Source: Verrucomicrobiota bacterium (GTDB lineage Bacteria; Verrucomicrobiota; Verrucomicrobiia; Limisphaerales; J093). From it: a stretch of DNA of 64,000 nucleotides. Positions within the stretch are counted from its first letter, which is position 1. Every line of letters begins with the position of its first letter. A model generated the notes under the pieces. It saw nothing but the letters and a program-made list of their open reading frames with translations. It was not told the DNA's origin and searched no databases. Location: assembly GCA_027493615.1 (NCBI GenBank), contig JAOSKK010000006.1, positions 62,001 through 126,000 on the forward strand. Reading direction: 5' to 3'. Made by a program: the position numbers and the translations under genes. Positions 21,266 through 30,095 of the stretch are shown here, in pieces.

Positions 21266-22192
21266 TTACTTGCCCTGACGAAACGCGCCCGTCGTGCGGG
21301 TGCGGATGGCATACAGGCCCTTGCTGGCGGTGATGAAGAGGGTTTTGCGGTCCTTGCCGCCGAAGCAGACGTTGGCGGTCCAGCTCTCGGGGACCGGGAT
21401 GTGGTCGATCTGCCGGCCGGTCTTGTCGAAGACGGTCACGCCTTTGCCCGTGAGATAGAGGTTCTCCTCGGCATCAAGCGTCATCCCGTCCGAGCCGAGT
21501 TCGCAGTGGAGGGTGCGGTCGGCCAGCGCACCGTCCGACTGGATGGTGAAGCGGTAGGTCTTGCGGTCGCGGATGTCGGCCACGTAAAGGCGACGGCCGT
21601 CCGGGGTCCCGACGATGCCGTTGGGCTGGACGAGGGAATCGGCGACGCGGGTGAGGGTCTGGCGGTCCGGCGACAGGCGGTAAACGTGCTGGCCGTCCTG
21701 CGGCATCTGGTCGTGGGTCCACCAGGGGCGCTTGTAGAAGGGATCGGTGAAGTAGAGCGCGCCGTCGGGATGACACCAAACGTCGTTGGGCCCGTTCAGG
21801 GCCTTGCCGCGGTACTCGCGGACCAGGACTTCCTTCGTGACCACACCTCCGGTGTCCATACAGGCGGCGGGGATCAGCCAGAGTTCGGTCTTTTCGTCGG
21901 CGCAGACGAGCAGGTTGCCGTGGGCATCGAAGCACATGCCGTTGGCGCGTCCGGCGGGTTGAGCGAACGTGCTGAGCTTGCCCTCGACGCTCCACTTGAG
22001 GATCCGGTCGTTGGGCTGGTCGGTGAAGTAGACGTTGCCCGCCGCGTCGGCCGTCGGGCCCTCCGTGAACTGGAAGTCGCCGGCGAGCTTCTCGAGTTGT
22101 GCGTCAGGCGCGACGACGCGTTCGGCGGCCGTCGCCGGGATCAGGGCACCCAGGGCGAGCATCATGGTGACAGGGAGCAGTCGGGCAGTCAT
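21266..22192 (-). CDS. Exported SMP-30/gluconolactonase-family protein
   Basis: 308 aa from the ATG at 22192. A signal peptide (MTARLLPVTMMLALGALIPATAA) precedes a six-bladed propeller: FTEGPTADAAGNVYFTD, NDRILKW, NGPNDVWCHPDGALYFTDP, QPNGIVGTPDGRRLYVAD, DGMTLDAEENLYLTG, NVCFGGKDRKTLFITA. The Glu, Asn and Asp metal ligands of the SMP-30 fold sit at the expected positions. Likely a periplasmic lactonase acting on a sugar lactone; the substrate is not predictable. The 22193-22440 gap holds only decayed short repeats. Confidence 0.9.
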   Translation of the reverse strand: MTARLLPVTMMLALGALIPATAAERVVAPDAQLEKLAGDFQFTEGPTADAAGNVYFTDQPNDRILKWSVEGKLSTFAQPAGRANGMCFDAHGNLLVCADEKTELWLIPAACMDTGGVVTKEVLVREYRGKALNGPNDVWCHPDGALYFTDPFYKRPWWTHDQMPQDGQHVYRLSPDRQTLTRVADSLVQPNGIVGTPDGRRLYVADIRDRKTYRFTIQSDGALADRTLHCELGSDGMTLDAEENLYLTGKGVTVFDKTGRQIDHIPVPESWTANVCFGGKDRKTLFITASKGLYAIRTRTTGAFRQGK

Positions 22193-22440
22193 AGGAGCGG
22201 GAGTCTGCCGTCCACGTTGACCGGCGTAAAGCCGCACTTCGACATGCGGCGCTTTCCCTTCGAGGCCGGGGTCGTTGGGGCGGAGATGCCTCTGACCCGG
22301 ATCATGCGGCAGGCACCGGCGTCAGGAGGCGTCGTGGGCCCGGGCCATTCGTCCTTGTCTCCTCACGTCGGCGCCTGCAATCGGTTGCGGTTTCGTGTGG
22401 AGTCTTCAGGCAGTGCAGTCTGGAAGCCCACACTCCAGGT

Positions 22441-24774
22441 TCAGGGACGGAGCTCGTGGTAGCGGTCGATCGCCGGGTGGCGGAGGGCCCTGCGCCCGCC
22501 GTCGGGCCAGCGCACTTCGACTTCCTCCACAGCGTTCGCGGCGCCCAGGCCGAAGTGCAGGGTGCTGGAATGCTGGCTGCGATGAGAGTCGCCTGTGACC
22601 ACCTGTCGCACGGCGCGCTGCGATCCCCAACGAACCCGCACTTGCGTCCCGATCGCACTTCGCCCGGGCCGGCCAGCAGGGAATCGGAACCCGATCCAAT
22701 GGCCGGTGTCGGGCAAAGCGTTCTGGTAGATCCGCAGGGTCTGCCGCACTTCGGGCCAGCGCTCGTAGGTGGTCACGATCAGGTCCTGCCGTCCATCGCC
22801 GTCGAGGTCTTCGGCCACGACATTGCGCGAGTCTTCCTCGAGGGCAAGCCCCAGGAGGTGGGCGACTTCGAGGAAGGACGCGGCCTGCAGGTTGAGGTAG
22901 AGGCGGTTCTTTTCCCAGCCGCCGTACGACCAGCCCTGGCCGCGGGTGCGGGCGTGTTTGGCGGTGAAGTAGAGGGTCGCGGTATGGTCGTCCACCGTCT
23001 CGTCCACGTAGAGGTCGTGCAACCAGAACTCTGGCTCGTACTCGCGGACCCACTGCTGCGTGTCGTGGCCTGTGGCGATGTACACGTCCGGGAACCCATC
23101 GTTGTCGATGTCCGGAGCACTCGCCCCCCAAGACCAGCCTGAACGTGCCAGGGTCTCGTTCAGCGCGGTCTGCACGAAACCGCCGTTGGGCTGTGCAAGG
23201 TAAAGCCGGTTCCCGTAGGCCATGCGGGCGCGCATCGTCCAGTCCTCGTTCGAGTCCGGCCGCGTCAGCCCGAGATGCTCCAGGCGGTCGGCGGCCGGGG
23301 AGTTCATGCCGATCATCAGGAGGTCCAGATGACCGTCGGCGTTGAAGTCGGCGAAGACGTGGGCCATGCCGAAGGCACGGGACTCGGCCACCCAATCCCG
23401 GGTGACTTCGGCGAACCGGCCGTCGCCGAGATTGCGATAGAGCTCGAGGCCGCGGAAATCGCTCACCACGACAAGGTCGACGCGACCGTCGTCGTCGAGG
23501 TCGGCAAGCGACGCGCTGTAGGTGCGGCGGCGGCGGTTGGGCTCGAGGCCGGCGGCGACCGTCACATCTTGGAAGCCGGCAGCGCCGTCGTTGCGGAGCA
23601 GGTAGGCGGGGAACCCGTCGTTTGCGTCGTAATAGAATGGCCGCAGCACCTGGCCCAGGGTGGGGACGCGGTACTGGCCCAGGAACACGTCCAGGTCGCC
23701 GTCCTGGTCGATGTCGCCGGCGGTCATGGCCATCGGGTTCTGCAGGGGCGTGGACGGTCGCCACACCACCTGCTCCGGGAGGTCAAAGCGGCCCTGAGGC
23801 GGGGTGCCGCGGTAGAGCACGACGCCATCTGCCCGTGCGACGAGCAGGTCGGCGGTGCCGTCCCCATCGAAGTCCGCAACAAGCGCGGTGAAGAGGATTC
23901 CGGGCGGGAAGCGACAGAGCGGTTCGGGGGCGAAGGTGCCGTCGGGCGCGCGCCGGTAGAGCTGGTTGACGGACGGCAACAGCACCTCTGCAAACCCGTC
24001 ATTGTCGAGGTCATGCACCAACACGGGGTCGATGGAGAAGAGGCGGACCGGTGGCTCGATCACGGCGTTGAGCACCGGCTTGAATCCCGGCTCGCCCGGC
24101 CGGGTGGTCAGGGTCAGGCCGCGGGCGTCCACGCGTCCGATGGTGGCCAGGTGCTCGCCGCGCGGTGGCTCGAGCCAGTCCACGGTGAGGTCTCCGGCCA
24201 GGGCAGCGCGTTCCGGCCGGGTCACGTGGGTAAGATGGGCGGTGACGTGGAACACGCTCTGGCGCGGTTGCCCGGCGGGGTCGGTCTCGAAGCGGTTGTG
24301 GCGGAACTCGGCCTGCTCCAGTTGCCAGCCCGCTTGTTCGAGCGCGCGGACCCAGCGTCGCCACGCGTCCGGATCCAGCACCGGTCCGGTCCCGGACGCA
24401 CGGCGTTGTTCCATTGCGTGGGGGAAAAATCCGCGGTTCTCCCATTGGCCGAGGACGAGTTGGCCGGGGGAAAAGGCGGCGAGGACCTGGAGTTTGTTGG
24501 TAGCGCGGTTGAGGGCGTCCCACAGGGCCTCGAGGGTCCGTCCGCAATCCTGGGCGAGGAGCTCCTTGGCCCAGGCGGTTTCGGCCACGTGCCGTTCGCG
24601 GGCCTCGAGCCACCTGGCTTTGGCCATCAGGCTGTGGCGGCGGGCATCGGCTCGCGGGTCCGTGGGGCTGACCGCCGGGTTCCCGCGGTCGCCGCGGAGC
24701 CAGAGCAGGAGGACGGCCCCGGCGAGGGCGGCCAGTAGGACGGTGCCGAGCGCTTGCTGGACCCGGCGGTTCAT
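22441..24774 (-). CDS. Membrane-anchored CRTAC1-like FG-GAP/ASPIC protein, one seven-bladed propeller
   Basis: 777 aa from the ATG at 24774 (a TTG four codons earlier is possible). An N-terminal hydrophobic anchor (LGTVLLAALAGAVLLLWL) is followed by about 200 residues of unknown fold. Then come seven blade motifs (DLDNDGFAEVLL, DFDGDGTADLLV, DIDQDGDLDVFL, DLDDDGRVDLVV, DFNADGHLDLLM, DIDNDGFPDVYI, DLDGDGRQDLIV) and a C-terminal ASPIC/UnbV domain (SAIGTQVRVRW... HFGLGAANAVEEVEVRWPDGG). The architecture resembles half of proteins A and B plus a unique N-terminal domain. It is intact and divergent from the ECF sigma operon at 24943. Confidence 0.88.
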   Translation of the reverse strand: MNRRVQQALGTVLLAALAGAVLLLWLRGDRGNPAVSPTDPRADARRHSLMAKARWLEARERHVAETAWAKELLAQDCGRTLEALWDALNRATNKLQVLAAFSPGQLVLGQWENRGFFPHAMEQRRASGTGPVLDPDAWRRWVRALEQAGWQLEQAEFRHNRFETDPAGQPRQSVFHVTAHLTHVTRPERAALAGDLTVDWLEPPRGEHLATIGRVDARGLTLTTRPGEPGFKPVLNAVIEPPVRLFSIDPVLVHDLDNDGFAEVLLPSVNQLYRRAPDGTFAPEPLCRFPPGILFTALVADFDGDGTADLLVARADGVVLYRGTPPQGRFDLPEQVVWRPSTPLQNPMAMTAGDIDQDGDLDVFLGQYRVPTLGQVLRPFYYDANDGFPAYLLRNDGAAGFQDVTVAAGLEPNRRRRTYSASLADLDDDGRVDLVVVSDFRGLELYRNLGDGRFAEVTRDWVAESRAFGMAHVFADFNADGHLDLLMIGMNSPAADRLEHLGLTRPDSNEDWTMRARMAYGNRLYLAQPNGGFVQTALNETLARSGWSWGASAPDIDNDGFPDVYIATGHDTQQWVREYEPEFWLHDLYVDETVDDHTATLYFTAKHARTRGQGWSYGGWEKNRLYLNLQAASFLEVAHLLGLALEEDSRNVVAEDLDGDGRQDLIVTTYERWPEVRQTLRIYQNALPDTGHWIGFRFPAGRPGRSAIGTQVRVRWGSQRAVRQVVTGDSHRSQHSSTLHFGLGAANAVEEVEVRWPDGGRRALRHPAIDRYHELRP

Positions 24775-24942
24775 GGGGGCGAGCAAACCCGATCCTCCCC
24801 GGGGTCAGTCAATCGTATTGTGCTCTTTCGCGCGGGATCGTCGCGCTCCCTGCACGCCCGGACCCCCGGCTTCGGGCGATGGGCGCGAAATCGGCGTTGT
24901 AACCCGGGCGCGGGATGCGCTGTCATTTCTCGCAGTGCATTG

Positions 24943-25545
24943 GTGACAGTGGCTGACATCCCCGAGACCGCGTGGGACGAGTCGAGCTGCCTGGCCCGCG
25001 TGCGGAACGGCGATGAGGACGCCGCGCGCGAGCTGGTGCGGCAATTTCACCCTTTGGTGCTGCGGCTGGTCCGTTCGCACCTGCCGCGGCGCACCAGCGA
25101 AGAAGAACTCGTGCAGGTCGTGTTCGTGAAAGTGTTCAGCAAGCTGGAACAGTACTCCGGGCGGGCGCCGCTCGCGCACTGGGTGTCCCGGATCGCGGTG
25201 AACACCTGCCGCAACCGGCTCGATCATGAGCGGGTGCGGCCGGAGCTACGGTGGGCGGACCTGACCGAGGAACAGGAGCGGGTGGTGCAGAACCTGGCGG
25301 CGACGACCGAGGAGTTGCCGGACTCGCAGCGGGCGACGGCGCGCGAACTGGTCGAGGAACTGCTGGCCACGCTGTCGCCGGCGGACCGCCTGGTGGTGAC
25401 GCTCCTGCACCTCGAGGAGCAGAGTGTGGCGGAGGTGGCGCGGGCGACCGGCTGGAGTGCGGTGGCGGTGCGGGTGCGTGCCTTTCGAGCGCGTCAGAGA
25501 TTGAAGCGGGCCCTGGACCGCTTGCTGCAGGAGGAACCACGATGA
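24943..25545 (+). CDS. ECF-type RNA polymerase sigma factor (second)
   Basis: About 200 aa. The start is uncertain between TTG 24940, GTG 24943 and GTG 24949; no ATG fits. Region 2 is FHPLVLRLVRSHLPRRTSEEELVQ...VFVKVFSKLEQYSGRAPLAHWVSRIAVNTCRN, read in two parts, and region 4 is TLSPADRLVVTLLHLEE...SVAEVARATGWSAVAVRVRAFRAR. The stop overlaps the next ATG (ATGA), giving a three-gene transcript with two small membrane proteins. Confidence 0.88.
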   Translation: MTVADIPETAWDESSCLARVRNGDEDAARELVRQFHPLVLRLVRSHLPRRTSEEELVQVVFVKVFSKLEQYSGRAPLAHWVSRIAVNTCRNRLDHERVRPELRWADLTEEQERVVQNLAATTEELPDSQRATARELVEELLATLSPADRLVVTLLHLEEQSVAEVARATGWSAVAVRVRAFRARQRLKRALDRLLQEEPR

Positions 25546-25847
25546 AATCTTCCGATCCTTTGGCGCGGCTCCTGCGTGCCGCCGCCCGCGATGCCGGTCC
25601 GGCGCCGGTTCCAGCCACGTTTGCCCTTGAAGAGCGCGTGGTGCGGGAGTGGCAGAGCGGGGCGTTCGGAGCGGCCAGCAGTCTCGAGGGGAACGGCATG
25701 CTGGCGATGTACCGCCGCGGACTGGCGTTTGCCTGCGGGTGCATGGTGCTGGCGCTGGCCATGAGTTGGTTGCAGTACCGCCGCGAGCACCAGCCTTCGC
25801 CGTGGACCGGGCCGGCCGCCGCGGTGATGCTGGTCTACTCCCGATGA
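25542..25847 (+). CDS. Small single-span membrane protein, possible anti-sigma factor
   Basis: 101 aa. A cytoplasmic N-terminal half (DPLARLLRAAARDAGPAPVPATFALEERVVREW, given in segments) is followed by one hydrophobic span near residues 58-75 (GLAFACGCMVLALAMSWL). Translational coupling on both sides (ATGA with the sigma gene and with the next gene) and the single span suit an anti-sigma role, but there is no recognisable zinc-binding or sigma-binding domain. Confidence 0.65.
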   Translation: MKSSDPLARLLRAAARDAGPAPVPATFALEERVVREWQSGAFGAASSLEGNGMLAMYRRGLAFACGCMVLALAMSWLQYRREHQPSPWTGPAAAVMLVYSR

Positions 25848-26239
25848 AGAACCTGACGAAAGTGCGGGCGGCGCTCTACCTGGTCGCGGTGTTCCTGGCG
25901 GGCGCGGTGGTGGGGGGTGTGGCGGTCTACGCGTGGGGGCGCCCGGCTCCTTTTCGTCCGCCGCCGCCCGTGGAGGAGATCGCCAAGGAAATCGCGGCAC
26001 GCTATCAGAAGGAACTGGGGCTTTCGGAGGCGGACGTGGAGCGACTGCGACCGATCGCGGCGGAGGCCGCCCAAGCCATGGTCGAGTTGCATCACGACGT
26101 CATGCAACGGGTGATCACGCAGTTCCGACGCACGCACGAGCAGATGGCCACCTGGCTCACGCCGGAAAAGCTCGAGAAGCTCCGGGCCTTCGAGGCGCGC
26201 GAGAGCCGCAAGTTCACCGGCGAAAGCAAGGCGCCCTGA
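25844..26239 (+). CDS. Periplasmic-facing small protein with an N-terminal anchor, CpxP/heavy-metal-sensor-like
   Basis: 131 aa. It has an N-terminal membrane anchor (VRAALYLVAVFLAGAVVGGVAVYAW), then a Pro-rich hinge and a helical region (LGLSEADVERLRPIAAEAAQAMVEL...WLTPEKLEKLRAFEARE). The pattern 'anchor plus alpha-helical hairpin with LTxEQ/LTPEK' resembles CpxP/RcnR-type periplasmic sensors, which would fit an envelope-stress sigma operon; the assignment is by pattern only. It is coupled by ATGA to the preceding gene. Confidence 0.65.
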   Translation: MKNLTKVRAALYLVAVFLAGAVVGGVAVYAWGRPAPFRPPPPVEEIAKEIAARYQKELGLSEADVERLRPIAAEAAQAMVELHHDVMQRVITQFRRTHEQMATWLTPEKLEKLRAFEARESRKFTGESKAP

Positions 26240-26368
26240 GCGATCCCGGGGCGCCGACGCCCAAAGGCCCCGGCTCATTTGAGACCGCGGCCGGTGCAGC
26301 CGCGCCGCATGAGGGCACGCGGCCGCCCTGCGTCCCTCACACGGCGTTCGCGGTGGACGCGCAACAGC

Positions 26369-27058
26369 TCACATCGAGGTCGGCATGCCGTGAAAGGCCG
26401 TCAGCGCGGCCAGGCGTTCCCGCGAAGTGAGCTGGGACATGCGAGCCAGACGCTCGATGACGGCGCGGCTGAGGGCGAAGAGAATGTCATCGCGCAGGTC
26501 CTCGACGGGCCGGGTGCCATCCAGGCGGAGGATGTAGGGTTTCTCGAGGGCGTCGAAGATGGCGCGGGTCCGGGTCAGTTGGGCGAGGGTTTCGAATTCG
26601 TTGGCGCGGCCATCGCGGTTGCCAACGCGCGCCAGGGCCTGCTCGGGGGTGAGTTGCAGGAGGACCAGGAGGTGCGGTTCCGGGGCGAAAGCTTCATTCG
26701 CCCGCAGCAACTCGGTCGGGTCGAATCCGCGGGCTCCCTGGTAGGCGACCGTGGAGAAGTAATAGCGGTCGGTGATGACGACCTTGCCGGCGGCGAGGCT
26801 CGGGGCGATCAACTCGCGGACGTGCTGGCGGCGATCCTCGACGAAGGCGTGCAGTTCGTCGGCGGGCGCCAGCCGGCCGTGACGCGCCGACTCGCGGAGG
26901 CGCTGGCCCCACGGACCGCTGGTGGGCTCGTGCGTGAGGACGACGTCCAGCCCGCGCGCCTGGAGAACGGCCCCCACGGCGCGCGCCTGCACGCTCTTGC
27001 CCGCGCCGTCGAGTCCTTCGATGGCGAGGAGGAATCCCTGCGGCAAGATGCCTTTCAT
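26369..27058 (-). CDS. tmk: Thymidylate kinase
   Basis: 229 aa, intact. P-loop EGLDGAGKS near residue 14; the DRY-type motif ITDRYYFSTVAYQGARG; the Arg of the LID segment in VGNRDGRANEFE. Phosphorylates dTMP to dTDP. The N-terminal ATG overlaps the ribE stop (ATGA), so it is the last gene of a ribD-ribE-tmk transcript on the minus strand. The C-terminal end (AALTAFHGMPTSM) is slightly longer than usual. Confidence 0.93.
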   Translation of the reverse strand: MKGILPQGFLLAIEGLDGAGKSVQARAVGAVLQARGLDVVLTHEPTSGPWGQRLRESARHGRLAPADELHAFVEDRRQHVRELIAPSLAAGKVVITDRYYFSTVAYQGARGFDPTELLRANEAFAPEPHLLVLLQLTPEQALARVGNRDGRANEFETLAQLTRTRAIFDALEKPYILRLDGTRPVEDLRDDILFALSRAVIERLARMSQLTSRERLAALTAFHGMPTSM

Positions 27059-27705
27059 CGGGAGCGCCGGCGAACCGGTCGAGGAGGGCGGACGGGGTGG
27101 AGGTCCATCCTGGCCAGCATCTGCTCAACGTACTTGCCGATCAGATCCGCTTCGAGGTTGACGGCGTCGCCGACGTTTCGCTCGCGCAAGGCGGTGACCT
27201 CCCACGTGTGCGGGATGATCCAGATGCGGAAGCCCTGGGGGAGCGTTTCGGCGACGGTGAGGCTGATGCCGTCCACGGCGATGGAGCCCTTGAACACGAC
27301 GTAACGCATGACCTCGGGAGGGGCGTCGATGTCGAGGACCCAGTCGGTGCCGGACCGTTCCCATCGGCGGATGCGCCCCACGCCATCGATGTGGCCGGTG
27401 ACGAAGTGTCCGCCGAGACGGCTGTCGGCGCGCAGGGAACGTTCGAGGTTGACCAGGGAACCGGGCTGGACGAACTGGAGGTTCGTGCGCTGCCAGGTTT
27501 CCTGCAGCAGATCGAACCGGACCTGCTTGTGCGAAGTGCGGCCGGTGACCTGGACGGCCGTCAGGCAGCAGCCGTTGACCGCGAGGCTGTCGCCGACCTT
27601 GAGGCCCTGGGCGCACAGGCGCGGGCGGACGGTGAGTTCGATGGCGCTGCGAGTCGGGCGTATCCGCTCGACCACGCCGGTTTCTTCCACGATGCCGGTG
27701 AACAT
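27055..27705 (-). CDS. ribE: Riboflavin synthase, alpha subunit
   Basis: 216 aa from the ATG at 27705. The duplicated lumazine-binding repeat is visible: MFTGIVEETG...VGDSLAVNGCCLTAV in the first half and GHFVTGHIDGVG...KGSIAVDGISLTVAE in the second, the latter ending IPHTWEVTALRER. Dismutates two lumazines to riboflavin. It starts 34 bases after ribD and ends overlapping tmk. Confidence 0.95.
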   Translation of the reverse strand: MFTGIVEETGVVERIRPTRSAIELTVRPRLCAQGLKVGDSLAVNGCCLTAVQVTGRTSHKQVRFDLLQETWQRTNLQFVQPGSLVNLERSLRADSRLGGHFVTGHIDGVGRIRRWERSGTDWVLDIDAPPEVMRYVVFKGSIAVDGISLTVAETLPQGFRIWIIPHTWEVTALRERNVGDAVNLEADLIGKYVEQMLARMDLHPVRPPRPVRRRSR

Positions 27706-27739
27706 GTCGCGCGGAGTGTCCGGCGGAGGCGGCCGCGAT

Positions 27740-28887
27740 TCAAGCCGGGCTGACGCGAGACGAGCCCGCGTCCGGCGGGGCCAGTCGGGCGGTGAGGAAC
27801 AGGTCTTCCCCGAAAGTACGCCACTCGAGCTGGACGAGTCGGGGGAGGGTGTCGCGTGAGGGGAAGCCCTTCCCGGCCACGGCGGGGCGGGCGGCGCGCC
27901 CGCCGAGGACTCTTGGCGCGTAGAAGAAGGCGATCCGGTGAGCGAGCCCTTGTTCGAGAAACGAGGCATGGACCTCGCCGCCGCCTTCGACGAGCAAGTG
28001 CGTGACGTTTTCCTGTCCCAGACGTTGCAGGATCCAGGGAGGTCCAGGCGGCGGTCGCCGCGGGTTGGTGCGGGGACGACCCTCACGCGGCGGGCGAGGG
28101 CCGCCACGCGCCGGGCGGGTGCATGGCTCGCCACGAAGACCGTGGTGCGGTCGGCGAAGGGGTCGCTGACCACCTGGGCCGACAGCGGGGTGCGGGCGCG
28201 GGAGTCGAGGATGATCCGGCGTGGGCTTGGGGGCGGGGTGGTTGAGGCACGGCGGGTGGCGGGGGCGGCTCGGGCTGCGGACGGTCAGGGCGGGGTTGTC
28301 GGCCAGCACGGTGTTCACGCCCACCAGGATGGCGTCGGCGCCGCGGCGCAGGTGATGGGCGTGGGCGCGGGCGGCGGGGCCGGTGATCCACTTGGACTCA
28401 CCGCGCGCGGTGGCGATGCGACCGTCGAGGGTCATGGCGGCCTTGAGGGTGACGAAGGGGGTACGGCGGACGATCCAATGGTTGAAGGACTCGTTGAGGC
28501 GGGTGGCGGCGTCGCCTTGCGAACCGAGGCGAACCTCGAGGCCCGCGCGGCGCAGCAATTCGAGACCGCGTCCGGCGTGGCGGGGGTTGGGGTCGGTGGT
28601 GGCGACGACGACGCATTGGAGGCGGGCGGCGATGAGGGCGTCGGTGCAGGGGGGGTACGGCCGTGAGTGGAACAGGGTTCGAGGGTGACGTAGAGGGTGG
28701 CGCCGTCGGGGCGTTGGCCGCGACGGCGGGCGTCGTCGAGGGCGACGATTTCGGCGTGGGGACCGCCGGCGTATTGATGCCAGCCCTGGCCGATGACGCG
28801 TCCGTGTTTGATGAGGACGGCGCCGACCATGGGATTGGGTGAAGTTTGCCCCCAGGCACGGCGGGCGAGGCGCAGCGCCCGGCGCAT
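27740..28887 (-). CDS. ribD: Bifunctional riboflavin biosynthesis deaminase/reductase, several frameshifts
   Basis: Repaired length about 380 aa. The deaminase half shows the zinc motifs HAE and PCxxxxxTPPC (GGPHAEIVALDDA; VTLEPCSTHGRTPPC). The reductase half shows VTLKAAMTLDGRIA, SKWITGPAARAHAH, ADAILVGVNTVLADNPALTVR and HLLVEGGGEVHASFLEQGL. At least three shifts are needed: in the G7 run 28649-28655, somewhere in 28225-28262, and near 28036. The ATG at 28887 (MRRALRLARRA) is the natural start; a longer reading from 28926 would pass through the terminal repeat of the adjacent RAYT element. Confidence 0.85.
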
Positions 28888-30014
28888 GGGGTCAGTCCCA
28901 GAAATCTGAATGCTTGTGCTCTTCATGAGTCATTGGCCTCAGCCCCCGACGCTTGGAGCGCGGTGAGCACGTCCCGCCACCGGCGGATCTGCGGGTCGTG
29001 GCTCTCGGCCATTGTCCGGCTGGCGTGGCTGACGTTGGACTCGTGGCCCATGGCCAGCCGATCGCTGATCCACCGGCAGGAGACGGCGGTTCGCGAACGC
29101 AACCACCAGGCCAACAATTGCTTCCTGGCTGATCGCTTCCGTGTGCCTGCCCAGTCCTTGTCCTGCCAACCCAACGCCTTCACCCCCCACGTCAGCCACT
29201 GCTCCGCCGCCGCTTCGCCGTGGGCCTGGACACCCTCGCCGCTGACGGAGTCGGCGCGAGGTCTTTCGAGGGAGCGGCTCACAGCTTCGAGCAACCTGGC
29301 CCGGAAACCGTCGCCGCCGAGGTACCAGCCGCGTCGGAGCTTGCGCCATTCTTGTTCCCAGGCCCGGCGTCCGCGCGGGTCAGCGCACTCCAGGGCGCGG
29401 CTTTCGAGGTAAGCCTCGTAGCCGCGCCGGGAAGCCTGGTCCTCTGCGCCGAAGCCGAGGGCGCCCAGCACCCGGTCGCTACGCAGCCATTCGGGGGCAG
29501 GCGCGGTTCCGACGTGGGCGGGAAAGCTGCTCCAGAGGTAACAGGTCAGACGCTGCTCGCCGGGCTGGATCAAGCCCGCGCGGACGGGGTTGAGGTGGAT
29601 GTACGTACTCACCACGCCGAAGTACTGTGGTTCGGTTGCGTCGACGACCACCGCCTTGTAGCGGCCCTGGAGCACGTGTCCGAAGGTGCGGTGGCGGAGG
29701 TTGAAACGACGCGTGTAAGTGCCCTGCAGCCATTTCATGCCCGCGACGAGATTCGGCTCGGGGGTTTGGGCCAGGAGGTGGTAGTGATTGCCCATGAGCA
29801 CATAGGCGTGGATCCGCCAACCGGTCTTCGCGCAGGTGTCGCGCAGGGTTTCGAGCCAGAGGACGCGATCCTGGTCGTCCCGGAAGATCGCGTGGCCCTG
29901 ATTGCCGCGGCTCATGAGGTGGTAGACGGCACCGGGGTATTGAACTCTGAGCTTGCGCGCCATGCGAGGGGGATAGCGGGAGGGGACGGTGGGGTCAATT
30001 CAGGTTTCAGGGAC
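28888..30014. mobile_element. Intact RAYT element with 24-bp terminal inverted repeats
   Basis: The left end 28888-28911 (beginning GGGGTCAGTCCC and ending CTGAAT) matches the reverse complement of 29991-30014 at 22 of 24 positions. The two ends bracket exactly one gene, the RAYT at 28923-29963. The left end abuts the ribD ATG. No target duplication is evident, as expected for HUH/Y1-type chemistry. The boundaries are inferred from the repeats. Confidence 0.8.
28923..29963 (-). CDS. REP-associated tyrosine transposase (RAYT, Y1_Tnp family)
   Basis: 346 aa, intact. HUH motif NHYHLL (His60, His62) and catalytic Tyr in STYIHLNPVRAGL (Tyr121), with RKLRVQYPGAVYHLMSRG at the N-terminus. The C-terminal extension (about residues 170-346) carries a DnaA/helix-turn-helix-like end (LAMGHESNVSHASR) seen in longer RAYT forms. 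RAYTs are single-strand transposases that mobilise or maintain REP palindromes; candidate REP partners occur throughout this window. Confidence 0.92.
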   Translation of the reverse strand: MARKLRVQYPGAVYHLMSRGNQGHAIFRDDQDRVLWLETLRDTCAKTGWRIHAYVLMGNHYHLLAQTPEPNLVAGMKWLQGTYTRRFNLRHRTFGHVLQGRYKAVVVDATEPQYFGVVSTYIHLNPVRAGLIQPGEQRLTCYLWSSFPAHVGTAPAPEWLRSDRVLGALGFGAEDQASRRGYEAYLESRALECADPRGRRAWEQEWRKLRRGWYLGGDGFRARLLEAVSRSLERPRADSVSGEGVQAHGEAAAEQWLTWGVKALGWQDKDWAGTRKRSARKQLLAWWLRSRTAVSCRWISDRLAMGHESNVSHASRTMAESHDPQIRRWRDVLTALQASGAEANDS

Positions 30015-30095
30015 TGACCCCACGGGTCATGAGCCAGGTCAAGGTTTGCGGTGGCACCCGCTGGACAGACCCTGCGGCTATGCGCAGTTTGTCGC

